DNA of 7,085 nt from an uncultured Butyricicoccus sp. (GCA_947575935.1 CANPPM010000143.1:1-7085), one strand, 5' to 3'; positions 1-6,241 are shown, numbered from the stretch's first letter. Notes: generated from the letters alone by a model not told the origin. Program-made: numbers and translations.

Positions 1-433
1 ACCCAAAAAGAATTTCCTTTTCGTCTTCTGCATACAGCGTTTCGAACGTACCCCACGGCGCGTTTGTATAATGGTCATAGTCCGTAAATTTGGTCGTATG
101 GGTGAGCAGCCTGCCGTCATGCAGGAGCATGCTCGCCGTCACGGGTTTCTGAGACAAAAAATTGACCGGCGCTTCTATTTTTTGTCTCAGCCACGTACCA
201 GCCGCCAGCGTTGTATACCCCTGCTGCAGGGTTATTTTTGCGCCAGTCGCCGTATCGAATATCCAGCGATCGAGCGTGTACCCTGTGGCTGCATATTCAG
301 ACTGCCCCCGTTGGTTGACCGGAGCAGCCAAATACCAGTTGTCCAGCAGATTGAGGGGCCTCGAGGCATTAAATCCATCCAGCGAATTACTTCCGATTCC
401 AGCGACCAATTGGCCGTGATAGTATATTGACAT
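1..433 (-). CDS. Second NLLDNWY-module fibre protein (N-terminal part, runs off window)
   Basis: ATG 433-431 is preceded by AGAAGGGGGG with 7 nt spacing, and the frame stays open to the left edge, giving 144 residues. It begins MSIYYHGQLVAGIGSN and reaches the shared module NLLDNWYLAAPVNQRG at residues 28-43, then YTLDRWIFDTATG at about 52-64. Unlike the 457-aa fibre it lacks the attachment domain, coiled coil and linker, so the binding-type module starts almost at the N-terminus. It may be a separate tip or accessory fibre that joins the larger fibre, or a cassette descended from it; both are inference. The end of the gene and its C-terminal domain are outside the window. It follows the 457-aa gene by 16 nt. 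Confidence 0.75.
   Translation of the reverse strand, partial: MSIYYHGQLVAGIGSNSLDGFNASRPLNLLDNWYLAAPVNQRGQSEYAATGYTLDRWIFDTATGAKITLQQGYTTLAAGTWLRQKIEAPVNFLSQKPVTASMLLHDGRLLTHTTKFTDYDHYTNAPWGTFETLYAEDEKEILFG
305..352 (-). repeat. 48-bp direct repeat, copy 2, in the left-edge fibre gene
   Basis: This is the counterpart of 1221-1268 in the same orientation, 916 bp away. It encodes the same NLLDNWYLAAPVNQRG module in the next fibre gene. The near-perfect DNA identity between otherwise diverged genes suggests recent exchange or duplication. Confidence 0.92.
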
Positions 434-440
434 GATATTA

Positions 441-450
441 CCCCCCTTCT
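441..450 (-). promoter_or_regulatory. Ribosome binding site AGAAGGGGGG with a G6 run
   Basis: An AGAAGGGGGG stretch 7 nt before the ATG at 433 serves as the Shine-Dalgarno. Its six-G run is an atypical form for this window, where the other sites are GGAGG or GAGGAG. Confidence 0.6.
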
Positions 451-1823
451 CAAAGGTTGGCATCCAAAAATGCCAGCCCAGATTTTACGCCTAACCATGC
501 ATGATCTAATCCATGATTCGGCTTTGTCGCAATCAAAACTAGATTATTTCCAGTCCGATGCGCGCTGAACGTAAATCCTTCCTGCTCTGTCATTCCATGA
601 TAGATCCCCCAATTCCCGCCCACCGCAGGGTCAGCTCGCATATCGCCAGGAACCGAAAATAGGATTCTGTCACTGTCGATATAATCTGCCGAAAATTTTG
701 TCCATGCATTAAATGTACGAAAATATGATTTGCATTTCCGCAGCTCTATTTCTGGATCGGAGGGTAAATCAGCAAGCATCCACACTCCATTTTCTATATG
801 GGCAAGGGTTGCTACGCGTCCAAGCTCCAGTTTTACCGCTGCAATTGGGCTGGCATTGGCATCCGCTGCGATGATCCGAAACACAAAATTGAATGAAAAT
901 GTAGATTCAGATGTGGAAATATACGTAGCTGTTGCTCGGTATCCGTCTGCAACCACATGCTCTGTCCAATCGTCAATCGAAAACGTTTTGGTAAACGTCC
1001 CCAGCGTACCATTGGCCAGTAGGATGGAACCTGTAGCCGTGCGCCCCTGGAATCGTTCATCCAATAGGATTCTCTGATCGAATGCAATTGGCAGCCCAGC
1101 TGTAGCATTGGGGAACGAAATCCCCTGATTCGTAAGCGCCACGGCTGCGGACGCGCCCTCTGGCGGAATCATCAGCCACCGGTCGATTGTGTATTGGATC
1201 GCCCCTGTGTATTCCGTATTCCCCCGCTGGTTGACCGGAGCAGCCAAATACCAGTTGTCCAGCAGATTCTGATTTATTCCGCTTGCGGGCGCTACCGGTT
1301 CATCCTCAGGCACCAGATACGCAACATCTTTCATTTTTTCAGTATCCGGCAGCGCATCATATTCTGCGCGGGTCAACGCTTTCGACGGTAGGGCCACACC
1401 GATTCGGCCCACTTCCGTGAGTGTTATCGTTTCGTCGGGAGAGAGAGCATCCTGTTTGGAAGAGATCGCGTCTGCCGCAGAATCTGCGACCGATTGTGCG
1501 GTGTCTGCCGCCTGCTGTGCGTCTCCAACAGCACGTATCAGGCTGTTGTAATCGTGTGCAGTAAAATTCCTTCCAATGATTTCCCCTGCGTTCCATGCAC
1601 GCGCGATTCCCTCTACGCCGCGCTGACAACCGGACAGCAGGCCATCAGCCTTCGCAGTATATAGGATGGTTTCGCCATCCTCGTCCGTTCCTATGGTAGC
1701 CAAATTGGGCGCGTTAGGGAATACGGACGCGTCCGAAACCCGAATCACCGTATCTGCTGCCCCAATGTTGGCGGCAAGCGCCGCCTGTGGAGAAAATGCG
1801 ATACCTGGATATAGCTCAGCCAA
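450..1823 (-). CDS. Tail fibre / adhesin with NLLDNWY carbohydrate-binding-like module
   Basis: A 457-residue modular fibre read from a TTG start behind GGAGG. Residues 1-98 form the virion-attachment type domain common in Firmicutes phage fibres (FSPQAALAANI, NLATIGTDEDGETILYTAK, GCQRGVEGIARAW, FTAHDYNSLI). Residues about 99-127 are an Ala/Asp/Gln-rich stretch likely to form a coiled coil and trimer stalk. Residues 148-174 carry the linker motif LTRAEYDALPDTEKMKDVAYLV. From about 184 the module NQNLLDNWYLAAPVNQRG with YTIDRW (211-216) leads into a beta-rich C-terminal region with KLELGRVATL and ELRKCKSYFRTF (360-371). Such modules in phage fibres are usually assigned sugar or surface binding; that role is inferred here. 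Its first 8 nt overlap the 58-aa gene. It ends in TGA 17 nt before the next ATG. Confidence 0.85.
   Translation of the reverse strand: MAELYPGIAFSPQAALAANIGAADTVIRVSDASVFPNAPNLATIGTDEDGETILYTAKADGLLSGCQRGVEGIARAWNAGEIIGRNFTAHDYNSLIRAVGDAQQAADTAQSVADSAADAISSKQDALSPDETITLTEVGRIGVALPSKALTRAEYDALPDTEKMKDVAYLVPEDEPVAPASGINQNLLDNWYLAAPVNQRGNTEYTGAIQYTIDRWLMIPPEGASAAVALTNQGISFPNATAGLPIAFDQRILLDERFQGRTATGSILLANGTLGTFTKTFSIDDWTEHVVADGYRATATYISTSESTFSFNFVFRIIAADANASPIAAVKLELGRVATLAHIENGVWMLADLPSDPEIELRKCKSYFRTFNAWTKFSADYIDSDRILFSVPGDMRADPAVGGNWGIYHGMTEQEGFTFSAHRTGNNLVLIATKPNHGLDHAWLGVKSGLAFLDANL
1221..1268 (-). repeat. 48-bp direct repeat, copy 1, in the 457-aa fibre gene
   Basis: It matches 305-352 at 47 of 48 bases; the single mismatch is C at 1227 versus T at 311. 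It encodes NLLDNWYLAAPVNQRG, which is identical in both proteins. Similarity in the flanking DNA drops sharply. Confidence 0.92.
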
Positions 1824-1992
1824 AACAAACCGCCTCCGATTCTATCATCAAACCGCGCCGTGCTGATCCCACGCCCGTGCAGGGTGTCTCATAAACGATA
1901 GCCGTCGCCCCCTCATCTACGGGAATCTGTAACACGCTGCCGGCTGAATTGTCATACAAATGGATTTTAAATAAAGTTTTTGTGATTGGCAT
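1816..1992 (-). CDS. Small tail-operon protein of unknown function (58 aa)
   Basis: I do not recognise this protein. It has 58 residues, starting MPITKTLFKIHLYDNS and ending MIESEAVCFG, with no signal peptide or membrane helix. The alternating hydrophobic pattern (FKIHLYD, SVLQIPV, TAIVYE, RGLMIES) suggests a small beta-rich domain. A strong GAGGAGG site, its position 14 nt after a Tal stop, and an 8-nt overlap with the next gene's start support real translation. Lying between the tail-tip genes and a fibre gene, it might be a connector or an assembly helper, but nothing in the sequence decides this. Confidence 0.65.
   Translation of the reverse strand: MPITKTLFKIHLYDNSAGSVLQIPVDEGATAIVYETPCTGVGSARRGLMIESEAVCFG
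1833..1837 (-). promoter_or_regulatory. Ribosome binding site GGAGG supporting a TTG start at 1823
   Basis: GGAGG lies 9 nt before TTG 1823-1821. No ATG or GTG in that frame is better placed, and the first residues after the TTG (AELYPGIAFSPQ) already belong to the conserved N-terminal domain. The site lies inside the 58-aa gene. Confidence 0.7.
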
Positions 1993-1997
1993 AGGGG

Positions 1998-2004
1998 CCT
2001 CCTC
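1998..2004 (-). promoter_or_regulatory. Ribosome binding site GAGGAGG of the 58-aa gene
   Basis: GAGGAGG lies 5 nt before the ATG at 1992 and just after the TGA stop of the second Tal gene. A TTG at 2010 in the same frame would begin upstream of this site and lacks its own, so the ATG is chosen. Confidence 0.75.
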
Positions 2005-2006
2005 TA

Positions 2007-3794
2007 TCAAACGGTGTTATTTCCTCGAGACTGTACAAATCCCTGAATGGACATACAAATACTAATATACGACAGATCATCAGGCGTTACCTCAATTGAA
2101 AGCCACACATCGCGCGGTATTTTTCCTCCACTGTCCAACAAATGCTTTGTGATATCCAGTTCAGTAGAAGTCCCGGAGACGGTCATTTTTTTTTGTCCAC
2201 ACACAGAAATGGAAAATGACTGCGGATAACCGAATTGATAAATTCCCGGCGTAATCTCATGCTTGTGCGCTGGAATGTCAACCGTATGCGCATGCGCCAA
2301 TCGCCGAACAGAATGAAAATGGATTATTCTTTCTGTTACATGACTGTGCCATGGGGCAATATACCGGTGCTTATGGTTAAAAAAAAGCGGATGTTTGTGC
2401 CAATATGGGTCGATCTCTTCAAGCCAATGATGATCAGGGCCACCGGTTTGGGGCTCGGGCGCGTTCTGATAATAGGTATAGTATGGGTCGCTGTCATCTG
2501 TAGTCCGTATCGTCTGCGTTCTAATCCCACCCGATTCCCCAACCTCAACCGTTTCCGAATCCGTTGAGGACGATTTCACTGTTTTTTCGTTAACCGCTGT
2601 GCCCTGCGCGTATGACCGGAATTTGTTCAGCCGGATTTTAACCCGTATGCCATTTACCATCCGCATTTCAGACGGAATGATAAAATCCATCACGACGCCA
2701 TGGTTAGGACTCCCGTTTGCCTGCAGGGATTGCCCATAAACCTGTGTCGCCCCCTGCGCGTACACTTGTTCAATACGCTGTTTGTCGGCCAGGTCAGCGA
2801 TACGGGATGCGATATTTGTACTGTGGTTGGAGACGGTAACGATGCAATTCGAAACCTCCTCATGGTCACGCTGAATACCGGTAATATAGGTATCTGTATA
2901 GCCGCCGTCTGGGTGCAGGATGCGAATGCGGTCGCCAAGCCCAGCTGGTCTGTCCAACTCTGCAAAACCGATCTCGTAGGACACGGAAGGTTCCTGTAAT
3001 TGATCCAATCGTGTTTTAGCAGCAGCCATCAGGCTTTCAGCATCCTCGTACCGGCGGTCTATCCAAATACGTTCTATCAGCCCATATCGGTCAATATATC
3101 GCTGTGGACTTTCTAGATAGGGTACGCCGCCGTTAATATCTGCGATTCCAAGCTGATTTACACCCTCGCCATATCCTAGAGGGTACAGTCGGGTACAAAT
3201 GTCCTGTGGTTCGTTCTCCGCACTGTATGAAAGCATATTGCGCGCACGCCGCACATAATGTTTCGGGATGCCCTCCATATCCAACCTTTTCAGCGACAGC
3301 CGCCATGGGTACACGCTGGTATCCGTCCTCCATATGTAATTTTCTAGCGGCGCGGTGATCGAGAACAGAGCAGACAGCAGGTTTTCCTGCTCCCATCCAT
3401 ATTCAAATTGGTTGCGAAAATCGCATTCTGCAAGGACCCAATGGGACTGCCTTGATAGCAAATATTGGATGCAATCCGCTGTATATGTGCCGAGATCCCC
3501 CACCACATGATAACCAAACAGGACGGTATCGAGCAGCGTCGCCAAAACGTGTTCACACTGATAGGATACGATCCCAGTTTCATCCACATGTACTGTGGCT
3601 GGCATAATCCTGTACAGTTCGCCGCCATCTGCTCGCACGTACCAAAAAGGGTTGCAAAATTTCCTTTTTGGGTCGTCATATGGGAGAGAAAAATTGAGAT
3701 ACCAAATGCTATTAATCTGCTGGTCCTCCGTAATAGCATGCGCATTCTCAGCAATCGCGACACGCCGCCTGCTGAGGTCAAATATTTCTAACAT
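2007..3794 (-). CDS. Tal-like tail-tip protein, second copy (TalA), with HxH needle
   Basis: A 595-residue tandem paralogue of the preceding gene. Residues 1-307 are identical to it in protein, and identical in DNA apart from the last base of codon 307. From residue 308 it diverges (QRDHEEV instead of GSGSITV), but the order is kept: a helical DKQRIEQVYAQGATQVYGQSLQAN segment (337-360), a longer acidic Ser/Thr linker with Tyr pairs (about 397-460), and six HxH motifs starting at 466, 474, 483, 492, 501 and 510. The last 83 residues (513-595, ending GFVQSRGNNTV) align without gaps to TalB and are about 55% identical by eye count. Role as for TalB: a tail-tip base carrying a probable receptor-contacting needle. 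The reading frame is intact, with T8 and A9 runs in its unique part. Whether both paralogues enter the same virion cannot be seen from sequence. Confidence 0.85.
   Translation of the reverse strand: MLEIFDLSRRRVAIAENAHAITEDQQINSIWYLNFSLPYDDPKRKFCNPFWYVRADGGELYRIMPATVHVDETGIVSYQCEHVLATLLDTVLFGYHVVGDLGTYTADCIQYLLSRQSHWVLAECDFRNQFEYGWEQENLLSALFSITAPLENYIWRTDTSVYPWRLSLKRLDMEGIPKHYVRRARNMLSYSAENEPQDICTRLYPLGYGEGVNQLGIADINGGVPYLESPQRYIDRYGLIERIWIDRRYEDAESLMAAAKTRLDQLQEPSVSYEIGFAELDRPAGLGDRIRILHPDGGYTDTYITGIQRDHEEVSNCIVTVSNHSTNIASRIADLADKQRIEQVYAQGATQVYGQSLQANGSPNHGVVMDFIIPSEMRMVNGIRVKIRLNKFRSYAQGTAVNEKTVKSSSTDSETVEVGESGGIRTQTIRTTDDSDPYYTYYQNAPEPQTGGPDHHWLEEIDPYWHKHPLFFNHKHRYIAPWHSHVTERIIHFHSVRRLAHAHTVDIPAHKHEITPGIYQFGYPQSFSISVCGQKKMTVSGTSTELDITKHLLDSGGKIPRDVWLSIEVTPDDLSYISICMSIQGFVQSRGNNTV
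2259..2399 (-). repeat. HxH repeat array in TalA
   Basis: It encodes HKH, HKH, HSH, HFH, HAH and HKH. Intervals between motif starts are 8, 9, 9, 9 and 9 residues. The one short interval is where the coding strand has a run of eight T (CTT TTT TTT). Outside the histidines little is shared with the TalB array. Confidence 0.85.
2875..3794 (-). repeat. 920-bp perfect direct repeat, copy 2 (N-terminal Tal coding)
   Basis: It matches 4633-5552 with no mismatch or gap and has the same orientation. Homologous recombination between the copies would remove 1758 bp and leave a single Tal gene carrying the TalA C-terminus. Confidence 0.97.
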
Positions 3795-3802
3795 CCGCGT
3801 CT

Positions 3803-3808
3803 CTCCTC
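3803..3808 (-). promoter_or_regulatory. Ribosome binding site GAGGAG of the second Tal gene
   Basis: GAGGAG lies 8 nt before the ATG at 3794. The TGA stop of the first Tal gene (3809-3807) overlaps it, so ribosomes ending the first gene sit directly on the second gene's initiation site. Confidence 0.75.
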
Positions 3809-5552
3809 AAACCGTTACGCCGCCTCGCGACTGCACAAACCCCTGAAAAATCAAATCAATGCTGATATAGGCCAGATCATCGGGCCGCACCTCAACGGAC
3901 AACCACGATCCCCTCGGAATCCTGCGATCTTCCCCAAGCAGGAAATTGGTAATGTCAATTTCTGCGGTTTTTCCAGGGTAAAACCCACGTGGCTGGCCGT
4001 TAACATACAAATCAAAATTCTGCGCATTCCCAAACTCATAAATTCCAGGCACGATCTCATGCGCGTGTGGCGGAATAACCACATCATGCGCATGCCCTTC
4101 AATTTGAAACTCATGGTTGTGTGTCGGGATTTTTATTATATGCACGTGTTTCGGAGCCGTGATTTGGTGCCGGTGTCGCGTTCCGTCAATGAAATGGGTA
4201 TGCATTCCGGAATAGGAGGCGGAAGCGGTTTCCATTTCCGGCAGCACAAACTCCGACGTTTCTGCGATCTCTTCCGCCGTCATTTCAGTTGTATAATACT
4301 GAAATTCGCGCGCATCGCTAGTAACCACGCGTCCGGGTTGTGCCGTTGACGTCACAGTTTGCGTTGCAACAGCCTCTGTGCTTTTTGAATAGGATCGAAA
4401 ACGGTCCATGCGAATTTTCGCAATCACCCTGTTGATAATCCGCATTTCAGACGGTATAAAAAAATCAATGACCGCGCCGTTTTGTTTGTCGCAATTGGCC
4501 TGTAGCGCTTGGCTGTACAGCTGCGTTGCACCCTGCGCGTAGCTCTGTTCAATCCGCTGCCGGTCAGACAGCTCAGAAACAGTGGCCGCCATGCTCTTGT
4601 TTTTGTTTGCAACCGTGATGCTACCGCTGCCGATACCGGTAATATAGGTATCTGTATAGCCGCCGTCTGGGTGCAGGATGCGAATGCGGTCGCCAAGCCC
4701 AGCTGGTCTGTCCAACTCTGCAAAACCGATCTCGTAGGACACGGAAGGTTCCTGTAATTGATCCAATCGTGTTTTAGCAGCAGCCATCAGGCTTTCAGCA
4801 TCCTCGTACCGGCGGTCTATCCAAATACGTTCTATCAGCCCATATCGGTCAATATATCGCTGTGGACTTTCTAGATAGGGTACGCCGCCGTTAATATCTG
4901 CGATTCCAAGCTGATTTACACCCTCGCCATATCCTAGAGGGTACAGTCGGGTACAAATGTCCTGTGGTTCGTTCTCCGCACTGTATGAAAGCATATTGCG
5001 CGCACGCCGCACATAATGTTTCGGGATGCCCTCCATATCCAACCTTTTCAGCGACAGCCGCCATGGGTACACGCTGGTATCCGTCCTCCATATGTAATTT
5101 TCTAGCGGCGCGGTGATCGAGAACAGAGCAGACAGCAGGTTTTCCTGCTCCCATCCATATTCAAATTGGTTGCGAAAATCGCATTCTGCAAGGACCCAAT
5201 GGGACTGCCTTGATAGCAAATATTGGATGCAATCCGCTGTATATGTGCCGAGATCCCCCACCACATGATAACCAAACAGGACGGTATCGAGCAGCGTCGC
5301 CAAAACGTGTTCACACTGATAGGATACGATCCCAGTTTCATCCACATGTACTGTGGCTGGCATAATCCTGTACAGTTCGCCGCCATCTGCTCGCACGTAC
5401 CAAAAAGGGTTGCAAAATTTCCTTTTTGGGTCGTCATATGGGAGAGAAAAATTGAGATACCAAATGCTATTAATCTGCTGGTCCTCCGTAATAGCATGCG
5501 CATTCTCAGCAATCGCGACACGCCGCCTGCTGAGGTCAAATATTTCTAACAT
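3807..5552 (-). CDS. Tal-like tail-tip protein, first copy (TalB), with HxH needle
   Basis: A 581-residue protein of the 'phage minor structural protein, N-terminal region' / prophage endopeptidase tail type, the siphophage Tal that caps the tail tube. Supporting features in the first 307 residues are the MLEIFDLS start, YQCEHVLATLLDTV (78-91), RARNMLSYS followed by TRLYPLGYGEG (201-211), and a GLGDRIRILHPDGGYT strand (285-300). Residues about 327-352 (LSDRQRIEQSYAQGATQLYSQALQAN) look helical. A Ser/Thr-rich linker follows. Six HxH motifs then start at residues 451, 460, 469, 478, 487 and 496, exactly nine apart, ahead of GIYEFG and a C-terminal domain ending GFVQSRGGVTV. No peptidase or lytic domain is visible, so the role is probably structural and host-contacting. 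Its TGA stop lies within the ribosome binding site of the next gene. Confidence 0.85.
   Translation of the reverse strand: MLEIFDLSRRRVAIAENAHAITEDQQINSIWYLNFSLPYDDPKRKFCNPFWYVRADGGELYRIMPATVHVDETGIVSYQCEHVLATLLDTVLFGYHVVGDLGTYTADCIQYLLSRQSHWVLAECDFRNQFEYGWEQENLLSALFSITAPLENYIWRTDTSVYPWRLSLKRLDMEGIPKHYVRRARNMLSYSAENEPQDICTRLYPLGYGEGVNQLGIADINGGVPYLESPQRYIDRYGLIERIWIDRRYEDAESLMAAAKTRLDQLQEPSVSYEIGFAELDRPAGLGDRIRILHPDGGYTDTYITGIGSGSITVANKNKSMAATVSELSDRQRIEQSYAQGATQLYSQALQANCDKQNGAVIDFFIPSEMRIINRVIAKIRMDRFRSYSKSTEAVATQTVTSTAQPGRVVTSDAREFQYYTTEMTAEEIAETSEFVLPEMETASASYSGMHTHFIDGTRHRHQITAPKHVHIIKIPTHNHEFQIEGHAHDVVIPPHAHEIVPGIYEFGNAQNFDLYVNGQPRGFYPGKTAEIDITNFLLGEDRRIPRGSWLSVEVRPDDLAYISIDLIFQGFVQSRGGVTV
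4059..4202 (-). repeat. Nine-residue HxH repeat array in TalB
   Basis: It encodes HTH, HRH, HVH, HNH, HAH and HAH, each separated by exactly six residues, giving a nine-residue (27-bp) period with no exception. The nucleotides between the motifs are not conserved, so the periodicity is at protein level. HxH repeats coordinate metal along the trimeric needle of T4 gp37; a similar metal-stabilised needle is inferred here. Confidence 0.85.
4633..5552 (-). repeat. 920-bp perfect direct repeat, copy 1 (N-terminal Tal coding)
   Basis: Identical at every base to 2875-3794 by line-by-line reading, at an offset of 1758 bp. It begins at the A of the ATG and ends at the second base of codon 307. The base just outside differs at both ends (T versus C beyond the start; G versus A at the third base of codon 307). 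Confidence 0.97.
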
Positions 5553-6241
5553 TACAGATACCTCTCTGTATATACTAGGCTCCCCGCTAGCGTCCCGCCG
5601 CCCGCGCTTTCAATATCCAGCCGCAGCAACTCGCGGGAGATATGGACCCAATCGCCGGACTGCGCATAAAGAACGTTTTCGCCATCCAAAAACACCTGGT
5701 AAGTATCGCTGTCGATCCGGATTTCTGCGCCAGGCGGGATGAATAATTTCATCGAAACGGTTTCCGTTTCCTGCGTCATCGCATGCAGCAGCGTGTAAAG
5801 CGTTTCCGAAAAAAACGCCTCTGCCGTAAGATCAATAGACACGTTCGCATTGCTCCGAAGCATATCCGACATGGATGTTTCAGACGGAATCTCTTTTCCT
5901 GCGTAGGATGCTGCATGCAGCGCATCTGCAAAAATGGCTTCCGTGAAAATATATTTCACGCCAAAGGCTTTGACGGAAACGATTTCCGTAAACCGGGATT
6001 CTGCGCGAATCTCTGCGCGCAGTGTAACCCGTGAGGAAAGGACGCCATCCCCATCAAATGCAGACGGGACCGTAAGCGTACCGCGCGCAACGGCCTGCAT
6101 ATCGGTTCCAAACAATACAGCCGAAGAGATGCGGACTGCAGACCCTACAACAGCATTTAAATGGGACGCGAACGACTGGGAAAACGAAAGCGTATGCGCC
6201 CCGCTGCCCAATGAAAAACGGTGTAGGCTGAAACGATCCAT
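5552..6241 (-). CDS. Dit-like distal tail / baseplate structural protein
   Basis: I place the start at ATG 6241-6239 (MDRFSLHRFSLGSG), giving 229 residues. The frame is open for 49 more codons upstream, but that extension lies wholly inside the previous gene and reads as shadow sequence (CKQCGNPARVY). The C-terminal third has a pattern I associate with tail proteins encoded just before Tal in Firmicutes phages: IPPGAEIRIDSDTY at about 168-181, a VFLDGENVLYAQSGDWVHISREL strand pair, and a LVYTERYL ending. Position directly upstream of the Tal genes fits a Dit-like hub linking tail tube to tip; this is inference. There is no strong Shine-Dalgarno, so re-initiation at the TGATG overlap is likely. 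Its TAA stop overlaps the first Tal ATG (TAATG). Confidence 0.65.
   Translation of the reverse strand: MDRFSLHRFSLGSGAHTLSFSQSFASHLNAVVGSAVRISSAVLFGTDMQAVARGTLTVPSAFDGDGVLSSRVTLRAEIRAESRFTEIVSVKAFGVKYIFTEAIFADALHAASYAGKEIPSETSMSDMLRSNANVSIDLTAEAFFSETLYTLLHAMTQETETVSMKLFIPPGAEIRIDSDTYQVFLDGENVLYAQSGDWVHISRELLRLDIESAGGGTLAGSLVYTERYL
5561..5567 (-). promoter_or_regulatory. Ribosome binding site AGAGAGG of the first Tal gene
   Basis: AGAGAGG lies 8 nt before the ATG at 5552 and sits inside the last codons of the Dit-like gene. It is unrelated to the site before the second Tal gene, although the two coding sequences are identical from the ATG onward. Confidence 0.6.

Noticed and set aside
3642..3671. 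Inverted repeat ccaaaaagg / cctttttgg with a 12-nt loop, present in both Tal copies (also 5400-5429)
   Set aside because: It encodes conserved Tal residues (DPKRKFCNPFW), lies about 125 nt inside each gene, and is not followed by a T run on the transcribed strand. It is more likely a by-product of coding than a terminator.
4059..4202. 27-bp periodicity that might suggest a CRISPR or tandem DNA repeat
   Set aside because: Only the histidine codons recur. The intervening DNA is not repeated and the frame is coding, so the period belongs to the protein.
2007..5552. Diversity-generating retroelement as the cause of the Tal tip differences
   Set aside because: No reverse transcriptase or template repeat is visible in the window, and the differences between copies are not confined to adenine positions and include length changes.
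2875..5552. Assembly artefact as the source of the 920-bp repeat
   Set aside because: Each copy continues into a different intact C-terminal sequence and has its own upstream context with a fitting ribosome binding site, so simple duplication of a contig end is unlikely. Long reads would still be needed to exclude a merged-strain assembly.
3807..5552. Peptidase or lytic activity in the Tal proteins, suggested by the family name
   Set aside because: I see no NlpC/P60, M23 or lysozyme-type motif. After the N-terminal region the proteins hold only the linker, HxH array and end domain.
5943..5959. Palindrome gtgaaa-atata-tttcac
   Set aside because: Short, within coding sequence of the Dit-like gene, and not near a gene boundary; an operator role has no support.
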